This document shows positions 49,492 to 59,918 of a DNA stretch of 64,000 bases, in pieces. The notes beneath the pieces are model-generated. The model was not told where the DNA came from and did not search any database. It saw nothing but the letters and a program-made list of their open reading frames with translations. A program made the position numbers and the translations under genes. The first letter of the stretch is position 1. Each line of letters starts with the position of its first letter. The stretch is from an uncultured Erythrobacter sp. GTDB lineage: Bacteria > Pseudomonadota > Alphaproteobacteria > Sphingomonadales > Sphingomonadaceae. The stretch lies in contig NZ_CANMIJ010000001.1 of the NCBI RefSeq assembly GCF_947497915.1, forward strand, positions 1,237,611 to 1,301,610, read 5' to 3'.

Positions 49492-50529
49492 CTACCCGAT
49501 TGCCGTGGGTGCGACAATCGCGGCGAGCATCGCTGCGCCAAAAGCCATCGCTGCAATCGCTCCGGCTGTCGCAGAGATCGTCACATCGGACGCCTCAACC
49601 TTGGCCACCCACGGCCACGCGGCGACTTCACTGGCGGTCCAGCCATAATCATCCGGCTCGCGTTCAAAGAAACGCCACGCACCGGCGATCAGGACGGCGA
49701 CCACGATCGCGAAGAAAATCCAACCGTAGAAGATGTGATCGAACCCGGCGGCAAATTCCACGCCTTGGCTTTGGGCGATATATATCGTGCCCCATGCGCG
49801 GATACCGTTGGCAATGATCGGAAAGACGATCGAAGCAGCCATAAATCCGGCGCGCTTTTGCCACGTGTCAAAACGGGTGAAGCAGACCAGCACCGCGAGT
49901 GTCACCATCGCGATTAGGAATTTTACGCCTGAACACGCCTCTGCCACGATAAACAGACCGACGGGTGTTTCGATGTAGATACCATCGACAACCGCCGAAA
50001 TGCCGCTCAAATGCGTCAGTGCAATTGCGATTTCAGCTGTGACCATCTGCAATGCCGGGATCAGCTCATCCCCAAACGGCACGAGGAACGCTGCAAATGC
50101 CAACGGCAATGCGAGGATAAGCGCCGAGCGCAGCCCCAGGATCGCAACAACCGCGCCCTGCAACGCGCCCACCGCGCCTGCATGGGCAAACAGATTGATG
50201 TCTGTCAGCCGGCCGATGAACCACAGGCCAAGACCAGCGGCCACTAAACCAAGACCCGGCAACCACGGCTTAGGCGAGATTTCGATAAGCTCATCCACTT
50301 TGAGCCAGACGAGCCACACAAGGATAAGCGGCACCAGCAGAATGTGCGAATAGGTGTCGATGTTCCACCATTGATGAAACATCTCCCCCCATTCGCGCAG
50401 GGTCACAAAGCCGAGAAGGATCGCAGAAAGCGACAGAAGCCCCAGCGGACCTCGCCAATTCTGCGGGATCGATTCCACAAAACTTGGTTGCCGGAAAGAT
50501 GCTGCGTCACTGGCGACCTCAGGCGGCAT
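49492..50529 (-). CDS. xrtA: Exosortase A
   Basis: Multi-TM protein with exosortase catalytic triad context EACSGVKFLIAM (Cys), NGIRAWGTIYIA (Arg), HIFYGWIFF (His). Start set at MPPEVASDAASF. Confidence 0.93.
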   Translation of the reverse strand: MPPEVASDAASFRQPSFVESIPQNWRGPLGLLSLSAILLGFVTLREWGEMFHQWWNIDTYSHILLVPLILVWLVWLKVDELIEISPKPWLPGLGLVAAGLGLWFIGRLTDINLFAHAGAVGALQGAVVAILGLRSALILALPLAFAAFLVPFGDELIPALQMVTAEIAIALTHLSGISAVVDGIYIETPVGLFIVAEACSGVKFLIAMVTLAVLVCFTRFDTWQKRAGFMAASIVFPIIANGIRAWGTIYIAQSQGVEFAAGFDHIFYGWIFFAIVVAVLIAGAWRFFEREPDDYGWTASEVAAWPWVAKVEASDVTISATAGAIAAMAFGAAMLAAIVAPTAIG

Positions 50530-51751
50530 TGCGCGCCTCCGCATGCGAGATGCCCACATATGTTTCGAGCGGCGCCAGCATCGCGTCCCATGCGTGATGA
50601 TCAAGAACGAAACAGCGCGCGGCTTTGCCCATTGCCGCTTTCGCTGCGGCATCGTCGATGATTGTGCTCGCTCGGCGGGCCATTGCATCTGCATCGGCTG
50701 GTGAGACCATCCAATGCTCGCCGTCCAAAGCAGGAATTCCAGTGGAGGCTTCGGGTGTGGCCAAGACAGGCTTTGCCATGGCCATTGCTTCCAAGACTTT
50801 GTTCTGCACACCGCGCGCGATCAGCAACGGAGCGAGGACACAATCAGCAGCAGCGATATAGGGACGGACATCAGGCACTTCGCCGTGGATGGTCAGGCTT
50901 GCCGCACCTTTATGAGAGAGCAATTTCGCAGTTGGGTTGCGGCCAACCACGTGAAATTCGGCATCAGGATAAGCGCTGCGAATTACGGGCAGGAAATGGT
51001 CGATCACCCATAATGCCGCTTGCTCATTAGGGCGGTAATCCATCTGTCCGGTAAAGATGAAATGCGGCCCCTTTCGCGATGCAATTGCTGCGTCGGGAGT
51101 GACCGTGGACGGATCAAAGAACTCCGCATCAATCCCGTTACCCAGCACCGCAACGTTTGCGCCGTCTTCTGATGTAAGACGGCTGCGAAACAGCTCGGCT
51201 TCGTTGTCGCTGATGAGGATTGTATGATCGGCGCGGTTGCACAGGCGTTCTTCCTCGCGCGCCAGCAACCGGCCTTCCCGCGAATTAAGCCACACTCGCT
51301 CGCCTGCCTCGGCGTAGCTATCAAATTTCGCGCTATCGACATCGCACAGGTCGATCACGACACGGCCTGCAAAATCATCCGGCACATATTGGCCCATTTG
51401 GCCGGAGAAAATTACGATCGTCGCGATATTGCGGGAGGTGATGGCATCGCGCACCCAGCTTTCCAATCGCGCGCTGTGAAAGGCCGTCAGGCTGACGGGT
51501 TTCCCGGACAAAACGGCTTCTGCGCCCGCCAAGACGAGCGGCTTTGATCGGTTGACGATGCAATGGCTGGCCGAAATCTCATCAAGCTCGCCTTTGCCGG
51601 ATCGGTCTTCGTCGCTTTCGGCGAAGCAGCCGACATGCACAGGCGCGATGGTGGCCAATTTTCGCAGCAGATGATGCGCGCGAATTTTGTCACCCCGATT
51701 GGGCGGAAACGGAACGCGGTGCGCAAGGAACAGGATATCGCCCACGGCCAT
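50519..51751 (-). CDS. Glycosyltransferase of the PEP-CTERM/XrtA system (Stp1-like)
   Basis: DILFLAHRVPFPPNRGDKIRAHHLLRKLA N-terminus; C-terminal GT-B core; locus context. Confidence 0.9.
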   Translation of the reverse strand: MAVGDILFLAHRVPFPPNRGDKIRAHHLLRKLATIAPVHVGCFAESDEDRSGKGELDEISASHCIVNRSKPLVLAGAEAVLSGKPVSLTAFHSARLESWVRDAITSRNIATIVIFSGQMGQYVPDDFAGRVVIDLCDVDSAKFDSYAEAGERVWLNSREGRLLAREEERLCNRADHTILISDNEAELFRSRLTSEDGANVAVLGNGIDAEFFDPSTVTPDAAIASRKGPHFIFTGQMDYRPNEQAALWVIDHFLPVIRSAYPDAEFHVVGRNPTAKLLSHKGAASLTIHGEVPDVRPYIAAADCVLAPLLIARGVQNKVLEAMAMAKPVLATPEASTGIPALDGEHWMVSPADADAMARRASTIIDDAAAKAAMGKAARCFVLDHHAWDAMLAPLETYVGISHAEARNAA

Positions 51752-51755
51752 ACCT

Positions 51756-52817
51756 TCAGGCGAGATCGCGCGCGATGAACGGGCCGATCAAATTGGCGAT
51801 GGGCAGCGGCAATTTCTTCCACAAATCAATCTTGCGGCTGTAGGCTTCATTGGTCGGATCAATATCACGCGGCTTTGCCCCGGGCGCGGCCCATTCGGCA
51901 TAGGTCAGCGGTTCGGGATCAAAGCCCCAGTTTTTCTTGAAATTATACGGCCCGCTGCCGGTTTTGGAACGCCCGAAATCAAACCGTGTCATGCCCCGTT
52001 CGCGGGCGTGGCACATCAACTTGTAATACATCAGTTCGTTTGCGCGCTCGTTACGCGCAGCATGAATACCGCCGCCCCAGAACGGCAAGACTGCGCCATT
52101 GTGATAGAATGAAAAGACGCTCGCGATCGGCGCGCCATCTTTTAGAACAGTTAGAATATCGCTCTCATTCGAAAATGCTTCGAGCATCGCTTTGAACAGT
52201 GTGCGCGGGAAAACTGGCGTCCCCAGATTGCGCACACTCTCGCTGTAGACAGCATAATGCGCATCGAGGTCGCGCTGATCGCGGCCCACGCGCACTTCGA
52301 GATCGTTTTTCAAGCCCTTACGCACCTCGGCGCGCGCCTTGCGCGGAATGGCAAGCAATTCAGCTTCGTCATCCTCCGCAAGATCGCGTTCAAAACTGCA
52401 ATGTTTGTCATCCCAGCTGACCCACCCTTCGGGGATAAAGCCGCCGCGTGTTTCAATGCTGGCAAAGCCGGTTTTTACGGCATGTCGTTCGGCTGCTTGC
52501 GCCAGCGCTTTCGCCGCTTCGTTGCTTTCTGCGCAGATACCGCCGCCCACGCCAAAACCGCTCGAGACTAGCGTGTTGGCAAATATCAGTGAGCGGACTT
52601 CAGTGATTGGCATCCAGCCTGTGATCACACCGAGCTGTTCAGTGATAAATCCGGCGCCGCGATGACCTGTTCCTGCCTCGACACCGCAAAGCCATGCAGG
52701 GCGCTGGAACACATCGCCGCCCTGTTCGGCCACGAATGCTTCGATCCGGCGCATTGTTGCCGGATCGGAAAGATCAACGAAGCGCGCAACGTGAGAGAGT
52801 TTCACAGGCGCGTTCAT
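51756..52817 (-). CDS. FemAB-like protein, XrtA/PEP-CTERM system associated
   Basis: MNAPVKLSHVARFVDLSDPATMRRIEAFV...; MTRFDFGRSKTGSGPYNFKKNWGFDPEPL. Confidence 0.9.
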   Translation of the reverse strand: MNAPVKLSHVARFVDLSDPATMRRIEAFVAEQGGDVFQRPAWLCGVEAGTGHRGAGFITEQLGVITGWMPITEVRSLIFANTLVSSGFGVGGGICAESNEAAKALAQAAERHAVKTGFASIETRGGFIPEGWVSWDDKHCSFERDLAEDDEAELLAIPRKARAEVRKGLKNDLEVRVGRDQRDLDAHYAVYSESVRNLGTPVFPRTLFKAMLEAFSNESDILTVLKDGAPIASVFSFYHNGAVLPFWGGGIHAARNERANELMYYKLMCHARERGMTRFDFGRSKTGSGPYNFKKNWGFDPEPLTYAEWAAPGAKPRDIDPTNEAYSRKIDLWKKLPLPIANLIGPFIARDLA

Positions 52818-53734
52818 GCGGCGATACCTTTGGACGCGCCATCGACATAGAACTGCCCTGCCCGCGATGCTTCGCGCGATGCGACTTCGTCCATGCGGCC
52901 CCATTCAAATTCGCTGGTAAGCGCACGCAGTTTGCCTGCCATCTGCTCAAGGCCGGTGTAATGCCGCAATTTGGAACGCATGGGTGCATCGGGAACGCGC
53001 GGTTGATCGGGGTCGATCTCCCACGGGTGGAAATAGAACACCGCTGGTCGTTCCTCGCGGCGGTTCACTTGCCGGATCGCCCAGCGTGAGAATGCATAAG
53101 GGAGCACGCGGAAGAACCCGCCGCCGCCCGCTGCAACACGTTTACCACCGAGCATTGCAGTGGTGACCGGTATTTCGATCATGTCAGACCATGATAGCGG
53201 TCGGAAAGCGAAACGCGGGGCCTCGCGCCAGCCATAATGATCATGCGTAATCGGCGCGACGCTGGATGAGTAAGTGTAACCCTGCTCCGCCAGTTCCGCG
53301 AATGCCCAGGTGTTGCGCTGATCAATAGAGAAGCTTGGTGCGCGGTATCCCGTAACCGCCTGACCCGATGCGTCTTCGAGAATGGCCCGCGCCTTTGCGA
53401 GGTCTGCGCCAAATTCTTTGCGTTCGAATGTGAAAACCCGCGCATGGTCATATCCGTGGCTGGCGACTTCGTGTCCGGCATCGGCGATACGGCGGATCAA
53501 TGCCGGGTGCCGTTCTGCGACCCATCCAAGACTGAAGAATGTGGCTTTCACATCGGCCTCTGCAAAGAGATCGATGATCCGATCAACGTTGCCTTCGACG
53601 CGCGTTTTCAGCCCGTCCCAATCGCTGCGTTCGATCACATTCTCGAACGCACCAACTTGAAACCAGTCTTCGACATCGACCGACAGGCCGTTGACGATTT
53701 TGCTGTTGTCAAAGGCGGGATCAGCCGCTTGCAT
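52814..53734 (-). CDS. Polysaccharide deacetylase, XrtA/PEP-CTERM system associated
   Basis: NGLSVDVEDWFQVGAFE; VASHGYDHARVF; VTGYRAPSFSI; YFHPWEIDPDQPR. Confidence 0.94.
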   Translation of the reverse strand: MQAADPAFDNSKIVNGLSVDVEDWFQVGAFENVIERSDWDGLKTRVEGNVDRIIDLFAEADVKATFFSLGWVAERHPALIRRIADAGHEVASHGYDHARVFTFERKEFGADLAKARAILEDASGQAVTGYRAPSFSIDQRNTWAFAELAEQGYTYSSSVAPITHDHYGWREAPRFAFRPLSWSDMIEIPVTTAMLGGKRVAAGGGGFFRVLPYAFSRWAIRQVNRREERPAVFYFHPWEIDPDQPRVPDAPMRSKLRHYTGLEQMAGKLRALTSEFEWGRMDEVASREASRAGQFYVDGASKGIAA

Positions 53735-53736
53735 CG

Positions 53737-54882
53737 TTACGCTGCCTCGCGCGATTTATCGTCCTCAAGCCATTCGATCAGCATCGTGAGGACATGGCGG
53801 AACGATTGCTCCTGCTCCTCAAGACGCTGTTCAATCCGCTCCAACGCATTGCCGACTTCGGCTGTCGCCTCGTGGTTTAGAGGTGATGCAGGCGCGCTTC
53901 CAGCTGCCTGAAGATCACTGATCGCAGCTTCTAGTTCTGCAGTGCGCGCGTCGCGCTGTGCGAGGAGCGCAGCCACTTCGGTTGCGGGAACACTGTCAAT
54001 GTCTTGCTCTGTCGCAGGTTCAGCGGCTTCGATGCTAAGCGGGCTTGGCATCGGGCTGGATCCGCGTGCGGCGTCCGAACCCATCTCTTCGACGACTGCC
54101 GTCAACATTTCGGTCGTGATCGCGTCTTGCTCTTCAATCGCGCCCAGCAGCAACAGGCGGTTCATCACCTGATTCACACGGCGCGGAATACCATCCGTCG
54201 CTTCAAATAACGCAGGCAGCAATCCGGAACTCAGTGACGGTGATCCATCCCAGCCCACCTGTCTTAAGCGGTGCGTGATATAATCCTCGACCTCTTCATC
54301 ATCGAGAGCCTCGAGATGGTGCGATGCGATGATGCGCTGACGCAGCTGATCCAGATCGGGATGCTGTGCAAGAGTGCGTCGGAATTCCGGCTGACCCAGC
54401 AGCAGCGTTTGCAAGAGCGGGTGCGAACCGAGCTGGAAGTTGGACAGCATCCGCATCTCTTCCAACGCGGTCAGATCGAGGTTCTGGCATTCATCCACGA
54501 CGAGCAAGCAGCGCTTACCCTCGCGGGCTTCATCCTGAAGAAAGCGTTCAATCGCGCCAAGAGCGCCGGCTTTGTCTTTGCCTTCAACAGCAATGCCGAA
54601 TGCCTGTGCAACCACGTGAACCAGCTCTTCGCCGTCCAAAGCGGTTGTCACCACTTGGGCGACGGTCAACTCTTCGGGGTTCGTCCGTTCCATCAAATGC
54701 GCGACGAGCGTGGATTTACCCGCGCCAACCTCGCCCGTGATGACGATAAAGCCCTCACCCTGATTGAGGCCATATCCAAGATACGACATCGCCTTTTTGT
54801 GGCTCGCGCTCTCAAAATAAAACTCGGGGTCGGGGGTCAGCTGAAATGGCCGTCCGCTCAAACCGTAATATTGATCGTACAT
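53737..54882 (-). CDS. XrtA-system AAA ATPase (ExeA-like)
   Basis: MYDQYYGLSGRPFQLTPDPEFYFES; GEVGAGKSTLVAHLM Walker A; LLVVDECQNLD Walker B. Confidence 0.93.
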   Translation of the reverse strand: MYDQYYGLSGRPFQLTPDPEFYFESASHKKAMSYLGYGLNQGEGFIVITGEVGAGKSTLVAHLMERTNPEELTVAQVVTTALDGEELVHVVAQAFGIAVEGKDKAGALGAIERFLQDEAREGKRCLLVVDECQNLDLTALEEMRMLSNFQLGSHPLLQTLLLGQPEFRRTLAQHPDLDQLRQRIIASHHLEALDDEEVEDYITHRLRQVGWDGSPSLSSGLLPALFEATDGIPRRVNQVMNRLLLLGAIEEQDAITTEMLTAVVEEMGSDAARGSSPMPSPLSIEAAEPATEQDIDSVPATEVAALLAQRDARTAELEAAISDLQAAGSAPASPLNHEATAEVGNALERIEQRLEEQEQSFRHVLTMLIEWLEDDKSREAA

Positions 54883-54901
54883 GGGTGTGTCGCTCCAGAG
54901 A

Positions 54902-56524
54902 TCAGAAGTTGTAGCGCAGGCCAAGCAGCGCGGTTGCAGTTGCAAAATCTTCAGCGGTGAAGTCGGTTTCGACGTAATCGACCGCCAATGCGGCGCGAGC
55001 CGACAGCTTGTTGGTAAGCGCGCGGCCATAGGAGGCGGATGCGCCGTATCCAGTGCCATCGCCATTTTCACTGCTGCTATCGAACCAATTTACATATGCG
55101 TTCGCAGCAAAGGTCGCGCTGCGACCAATCGGACGGTTGATACCGCCTGCGATGTAATAGCTTTCGTCGATCACTCCATCGACCGTTTCGAGCACAGTGC
55201 CCTGCGCTCCGATAAACTCGCGGCGATCATAACCCGCACCGATAACGGCAGTGGTTTCGCCAATGGTGCGTTGGTAGCTGGCATTCACGCCGCGACCGCG
55301 AAAGGCGGACGAACGAACCGAGCCGAGAGAATTGACGAGGCCAGAGCCTTCGCCGCCGCTCGTCAGGCCGTTGAAATCGCCTGTGACCGGGTTACGCAAA
55401 GCCTCGAAATCGGTACCAAGATCAGCCAGAGCGTTGTTCAAACGTCCACCAAAGCCGCTGACGCTGTCGTAAACGTTTACGTTGAACGAACTGCGGTTGC
55501 TCGGCGCGTAACTAAAGCTGCCGTAATAGGTGGTCGAATCGTAACGGCGACCTACACTTGCCGCGAGCGATGTCCGCGAGCTTGGGCGCCACAAAACGCC
55601 AACGTCCCAGAGCAAACCATCAACGTCGAACGCCAGAATGCGCGGTGACGCTGTGTCTGTGACAAAGCGGCCATCGGCTCCGCGAATGGGATCGCCATTC
55701 ACATCGCGCACTGCATCGCGGCTCGAAACCTCAACGTTTTCGTATCCAACGCCGCCAACCAGTGCGAGCGAATCTGATACCGGAAGCGTCACATCACCGC
55801 GCACGTAAACATCGCGAACACGCTGATCGAGATTGGAGATGTCTTCCTGATAAATACCGGCAGTGACACCGACGCCCACAGGCAATGGATCACCCGCACG
55901 TGTGCCAGCTCGGATTTGGCCATTATAGGTAACGCTATCGTCGAACACGTCGACGGGATCGCCGTTATTGTCGACCACGGTATTGCCCGCTTCAAACCGG
56001 TTATATCCGACCCGTGCGATGCCGGAAACTTCGACCGCCCCGACCTGAGTGTTCAGACTTGGCCCGGCGTAAACGCTGTAAATCTGGCTTTCGGCGTCTT
56101 CGCGAACCAGCGGGTTCTGCGTAACAGCACCTCCGCCGTCAACGCGTGTACGGCTGGCAAGACCGCCAGCCTCAAACGTCAGCGCGCGCGGGATAAGAGA
56201 GACATAGCCGCGGGCAATGCCGCTAACAGTGTCGCTATCAACGCGGTCACCATAGCCGATATTACGTTCGTAACGCACAGACACGGATGCCCCGCTGCTG
56301 CGGCCCTGTGTGTTCACATCAATGCCGGCGGCGATTTGGGTATAGGTCACTACCTCATCACCAGGCGTCAGCTCGGCCGAGATGACTTGATTGACCTCGA
56401 TATAGGGCTGAACCAGAACCGCGCGCGGCGATTCCTCTTCGGCTTCCTGTGCATAGGCAGGTGCGGCAGCGAGAACGCTTGCAACACCGACGATCATATA
56501 GGCGCGAATGGTCTTCATGATCAT
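54902..56524 (-). CDS. Outer-membrane beta-barrel protein of the XrtA/PEP-CTERM locus
   Basis: Signal peptide MKTIRAYMIVGVASVLAAAPAYAQ; alternating beta-barrel pattern ending ATALLGLRYNF. Confidence 0.88.
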   Translation of the reverse strand: MIMKTIRAYMIVGVASVLAAAPAYAQEAEEESPRAVLVQPYIEVNQVISAELTPGDEVVTYTQIAAGIDVNTQGRSSGASVSVRYERNIGYGDRVDSDTVSGIARGYVSLIPRALTFEAGGLASRTRVDGGGAVTQNPLVREDAESQIYSVYAGPSLNTQVGAVEVSGIARVGYNRFEAGNTVVDNNGDPVDVFDDSVTYNGQIRAGTRAGDPLPVGVGVTAGIYQEDISNLDQRVRDVYVRGDVTLPVSDSLALVGGVGYENVEVSSRDAVRDVNGDPIRGADGRFVTDTASPRILAFDVDGLLWDVGVLWRPSSRTSLAASVGRRYDSTTYYGSFSYAPSNRSSFNVNVYDSVSGFGGRLNNALADLGTDFEALRNPVTGDFNGLTSGGEGSGLVNSLGSVRSSAFRGRGVNASYQRTIGETTAVIGAGYDRREFIGAQGTVLETVDGVIDESYYIAGGINRPIGRSATFAANAYVNWFDSSSENGDGTGYGASASYGRALTNKLSARAALAVDYVETDFTAEDFATATALLGLRYNF

Positions 56525-57522
56525 TCCTCCCCTTTGCCGTACTCGCCAAATCGGCGACCGGATGGGCTGAAGTGAGCCGCATTGAGCAGCAATTTGATAT
56601 TTGGGCAGGCAGACAAAAGCTGGCGGGCATCCTCTAGGGCTGCACGGCTCGTTTCATCCGCTCGTACCACCAGCATCGTCTGGCCAACATGCGATGCAAG
56701 TTCGGCTGCGGCCGACGCAGCAAGCGCTGGCGGCGTATCGAAAATCACATAGCGATTAGGCGCACCGCGCGTCAGACGGTCGAGAATTTCACCCGTGCGT
56801 TCGCTGGCGAGATATTCTGCGTCATGGGCGCTCGTCGTGCCTGCGGTCAGTACGAACAGACCGTCAATATCGGTTTTGATCGCGAGTTTTTCTGGGCGAA
56901 GCGATGGATCAGCCAGCGCGTCCATCAATCCGCGCTGTGCTTCGATGCCGAAACGGTCTGCAACCGAAGGGCGGATGACGTCCGCATCGACCAGCAAAAC
57001 CTCGACATCGCGTTCTGCGGCGAGCGCAATAGCGAGGTTGGTCGCACAGTAAGTTTTGCCCTCGCCTTGGTGCGGCGAACAGACCAGAATGCGGCGCTGT
57101 TTCGGATCACGGCTTGAACGCGCATCTGCGATGATATCCCGCTTAACAATGCGGAATTCTTCGAGCAGCGCAGTCACCGGATCTTCCGGCACGATCAGCC
57201 CGGCTTCTTGCAGGTCCCACCGGTCAATCTGATGAAACGGGCCAGACAGCGCAACAGCCGGTTCTGGCTGAGGCTCAGGAGCCGCTTGCGGGGCTGCTTG
57301 CGGGCCGGAATGCGGGGGCAAACGCGTCGCTGGCGTCGCTGTCGGAGCCACGGGCGGTAGCACCGGAGCTGGCTTAGGCGGCACGGCAGGCTTGCGCGCT
57401 TTTGGCAGGTTGGATGGCACTTTGCTCGGGCCGAGATTATCGAGCCCGAATACGCGGTCAGCCCGCTCCAGCAGCGAAGCGCGCTGTGCGCCGTTTTTGT
57501 TGATCTTGCTCTGTTCGGTCAT
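56521..57522 (-). CDS. XrtA-associated tyrosine autokinase (BY-kinase/ParA-like)
   Basis: ILVCSPHQGEGKTYCATNLAIALA Walker A, VEVLLVDADVIRPS Walker A', YVIFDTPPALA. Confidence 0.9.
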   Translation of the reverse strand: MTEQSKINKNGAQRASLLERADRVFGLDNLGPSKVPSNLPKARKPAVPPKPAPVLPPVAPTATPATRLPPHSGPQAAPQAAPEPQPEPAVALSGPFHQIDRWDLQEAGLIVPEDPVTALLEEFRIVKRDIIADARSSRDPKQRRILVCSPHQGEGKTYCATNLAIALAAERDVEVLLVDADVIRPSVADRFGIEAQRGLMDALADPSLRPEKLAIKTDIDGLFVLTAGTTSAHDAEYLASERTGEILDRLTRGAPNRYVIFDTPPALAASAAAELASHVGQTMLVVRADETSRAALEDARQLLSACPNIKLLLNAAHFSPSGRRFGEYGKGEE

Positions 57523-57544
57523 GGTCTGTGTCCTTCCGAGCCGA

Positions 57545-59068
57545 TCACGCCACTGTTCCGACCGAGACAACCTCGATCGCAAGCAGGATGACAAACACTC
57601 CGACAAGGCCTGCACAGGCTCCGGCGAATTGTTTCAGGCGCTTGCGTTCAAACGCGCGCGCCGCTTCGGAAATGGTGAGCGAGATGGACCCGATTACGGG
57701 CAAATCGAATGTGCGCTCCAGCTTTTGCGGGGTCGCAAAGGCTGATTTAATCTGGCCCATGCCGTAAGCCACCGCAGCGCCCGCGCCGAGGCCGACGATA
57801 AGCACGCCGAGCAGCAACAGGGGACGGTTTGGTGCCGCAGGTTTCTGAGGCACAACCGGCGGATCGATCAGGTCGAATTTGTACTGGCTGGTTTCATCCA
57901 CGACATTGCCGCGCGTGCGCAGTTCTTCGCGGTCTTGTAGACGGTCTTCGTAATTCTTTTGCAGAACTTCATATCCGCGGCTGATGCGGTTGGCTTCGGC
58001 TGCGACTTCCGGTTCTGTTGCCAAACTGGCCATCAACGAAGTGACGTTGGCCTGCAACGCTGCCCGGCGAGCTTGAAGAGCCTCTACCGAAGCCTGACGA
58101 TCAGACCGGATTGCGACGAGCGATGAATAGGCTGGATTGGGCGTACCGCTATCTGCGTTCGGACCGGCTTGTTCAACTTGTTGACGCAGCAGCAGCACCT
58201 GCTTGAGGGTTGCAACCACATCCGGGTGGCCGTCTTTCAGGCCGCGTCCACGAAGTTCCGCAAGCTGGCTTTGCGCCTGAAGCAATGCAGCGCGCGGACC
58301 CGTGGCATTCGGGCCGCCTGCAATGGTGCGAGGCGTATCGCTTAGCTGGGCGTTGATCGCCGCGAGCGAGCTGGTGGCAGCCGCAAGGTCAGCGCCAATG
58401 TCGCGCAGCTCGGTGCGCGCCTGCTGAACTTTGGTTGAAAGGGTTTCCGAACCGCCAACCAGTTCAGGGTATTGCGCCTCGAATGCGAGACGTTCCTGTT
58501 CGGCAGCTTCAAGCTCGGCTTTGCGCTCTTCGAGTTGGTCGTCCAGTTCCGCAATTGCACCGTTAATGCTCGCGCGGTTTCCTGAAATATGTTCCTCACG
58601 GAAGATATCGAGCAGCTTTTGCACGACATTGCGCGCCAACACAGCGTTTTCGGCGTCCGAAAGACTGCTCTTTCCGACGGTCGCGACGATTTCGAACAGG
58701 TTGTCCTGCTGGCTCGTCACTTCAACACGTTTGGCCAGGTCAGCGACAGCCGCGTCCATCTGCGTCGCCTCGGAGATACCTTCACCGAGCTTCGTCGAAC
58801 TGATGACTTTCTGGAGATTCTTCGTGCTCACCAGTGTCTGGCGAACCTTCATGATCTCTTCACGGCCATCGCCCGCCATGCCCAATTGTTCGGACAGGAC
58901 GTCATCCACGTCGACATAGATCCGTGCTTTGGATTGGTAGGAATTTGAAATCGTGGCCACGACCATCCAACCCAGCAGGCAAATGACCCATGCAACAGCA
59001 ATCGCGATCCAGCGTCGATGCCAGACCGAATAGAGCGCTGTGCGCAGTTCTTCGATAATCTCGTTCAT
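57545..59068 (-). CDS. Polysaccharide chain length determinant (Wzz-like), XrtA system
   Basis: N-terminal and C-terminal TM helices around a coiled-coil region; DLIDPPVVPQKPAAPNRPLLLLGVLIVGLGAGAAVAYG. Confidence 0.92.
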   Translation of the reverse strand: MNEIIEELRTALYSVWHRRWIAIAVAWVICLLGWMVVATISNSYQSKARIYVDVDDVLSEQLGMAGDGREEIMKVRQTLVSTKNLQKVISSTKLGEGISEATQMDAAVADLAKRVEVTSQQDNLFEIVATVGKSSLSDAENAVLARNVVQKLLDIFREEHISGNRASINGAIAELDDQLEERKAELEAAEQERLAFEAQYPELVGGSETLSTKVQQARTELRDIGADLAAATSSLAAINAQLSDTPRTIAGGPNATGPRAALLQAQSQLAELRGRGLKDGHPDVVATLKQVLLLRQQVEQAGPNADSGTPNPAYSSLVAIRSDRQASVEALQARRAALQANVTSLMASLATEPEVAAEANRISRGYEVLQKNYEDRLQDREELRTRGNVVDETSQYKFDLIDPPVVPQKPAAPNRPLLLLGVLIVGLGAGAAVAYGMGQIKSAFATPQKLERTFDLPVIGSISLTISEAARAFERKRLKQFAGACAGLVGVFVILLAIEVVSVGTVA

Positions 59069-59083
59069 AAATCAGCGCGCCCG

Positions 59084-59731
59084 TTAGAAACGGCTCTCCG
59101 GGATAGAAATGGTATCGCCGGGTTTCAGCGCGACATTGGCCGAAGGATCACCCTTGTTGAGCAAATCCTTGAGACGCAGACGGAAGGTTTGGTTCTCGCC
59201 AAGCTCGGCATCGTAGCGTGTAAGAGTGGCGCGGTTACCCGCTGCAAATTCACCCAAGCCGCCAACAGCGATCATTGCATCCAGCACCGTCATATTGGCG
59301 CGGAACGGCAATGCGGCTGGAACAGCGCCCGCACCAGTAATGCGGATTTGCTGAGGCAGCGCGCCGTTAAATTCATTGACGATGACAGAAACAATCGGCT
59401 GCTCGATATATTCGCTCAGCTCTTTCTTGATGTCTTCCTGAAGCTGTGTGGGGGTTTTGCCGACTGCCACCATGTCCTGCACAAGCGGGATCGTGATCCG
59501 ACCGTCCGGGCGAACCTGAATATCCTCCGCCGACAATTCCGGATTGCGCCAGACATGCACGGTGATCTGATCAAGCGGGCCGAGAATGTACTTCTCGGTC
59601 GGAGCCTCAGCATTCTCGGTGGTGTAAGTCGCAGGGGGTAGCTGTGTGCTCGGCCCGGCTGCACATGCGGCAAGCGCAAATGGAGCTAGAGCGATGGCTC
59701 CAAACCTGGAGAGAGACAGCGAATTATGCAT
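59084..59731 (-). CDS. Polysaccharide export outer-membrane lipoprotein, XrtA system
   Basis: Lipobox FALAACAAG; YILGPLDQITVHVWRNPELSAEDIQVRPDGRITIPLVQDMVAVG; SLBB-like region. Confidence 0.93.
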   Translation of the reverse strand: MHNSLSLSRFGAIALAPFALAACAAGPSTQLPPATYTTENAEAPTEKYILGPLDQITVHVWRNPELSAEDIQVRPDGRITIPLVQDMVAVGKTPTQLQEDIKKELSEYIEQPIVSVIVNEFNGALPQQIRITGAGAVPAALPFRANMTVLDAMIAVGGLGEFAAGNRATLTRYDAELGENQTFRLRLKDLLNKGDPSANVALKPGDTISIPESRF

Positions 59732-59918
59732 CGATACGTATCCTTGGCCTTGGCTTTGCGGACCTCGATACGGGGATGCAGGAGCGACCTGCGGCACCGG
59801 GGCACGCGAATGACCCGGTCTCTCTGGCTTAAAATGGTGAACATTGTGTTAGTGATACCGCCCAATTTGGAGCCCTATCCCGTTTCGGGACAACGGTTTC
59901 ACAGCCGTTAACGCGGCA

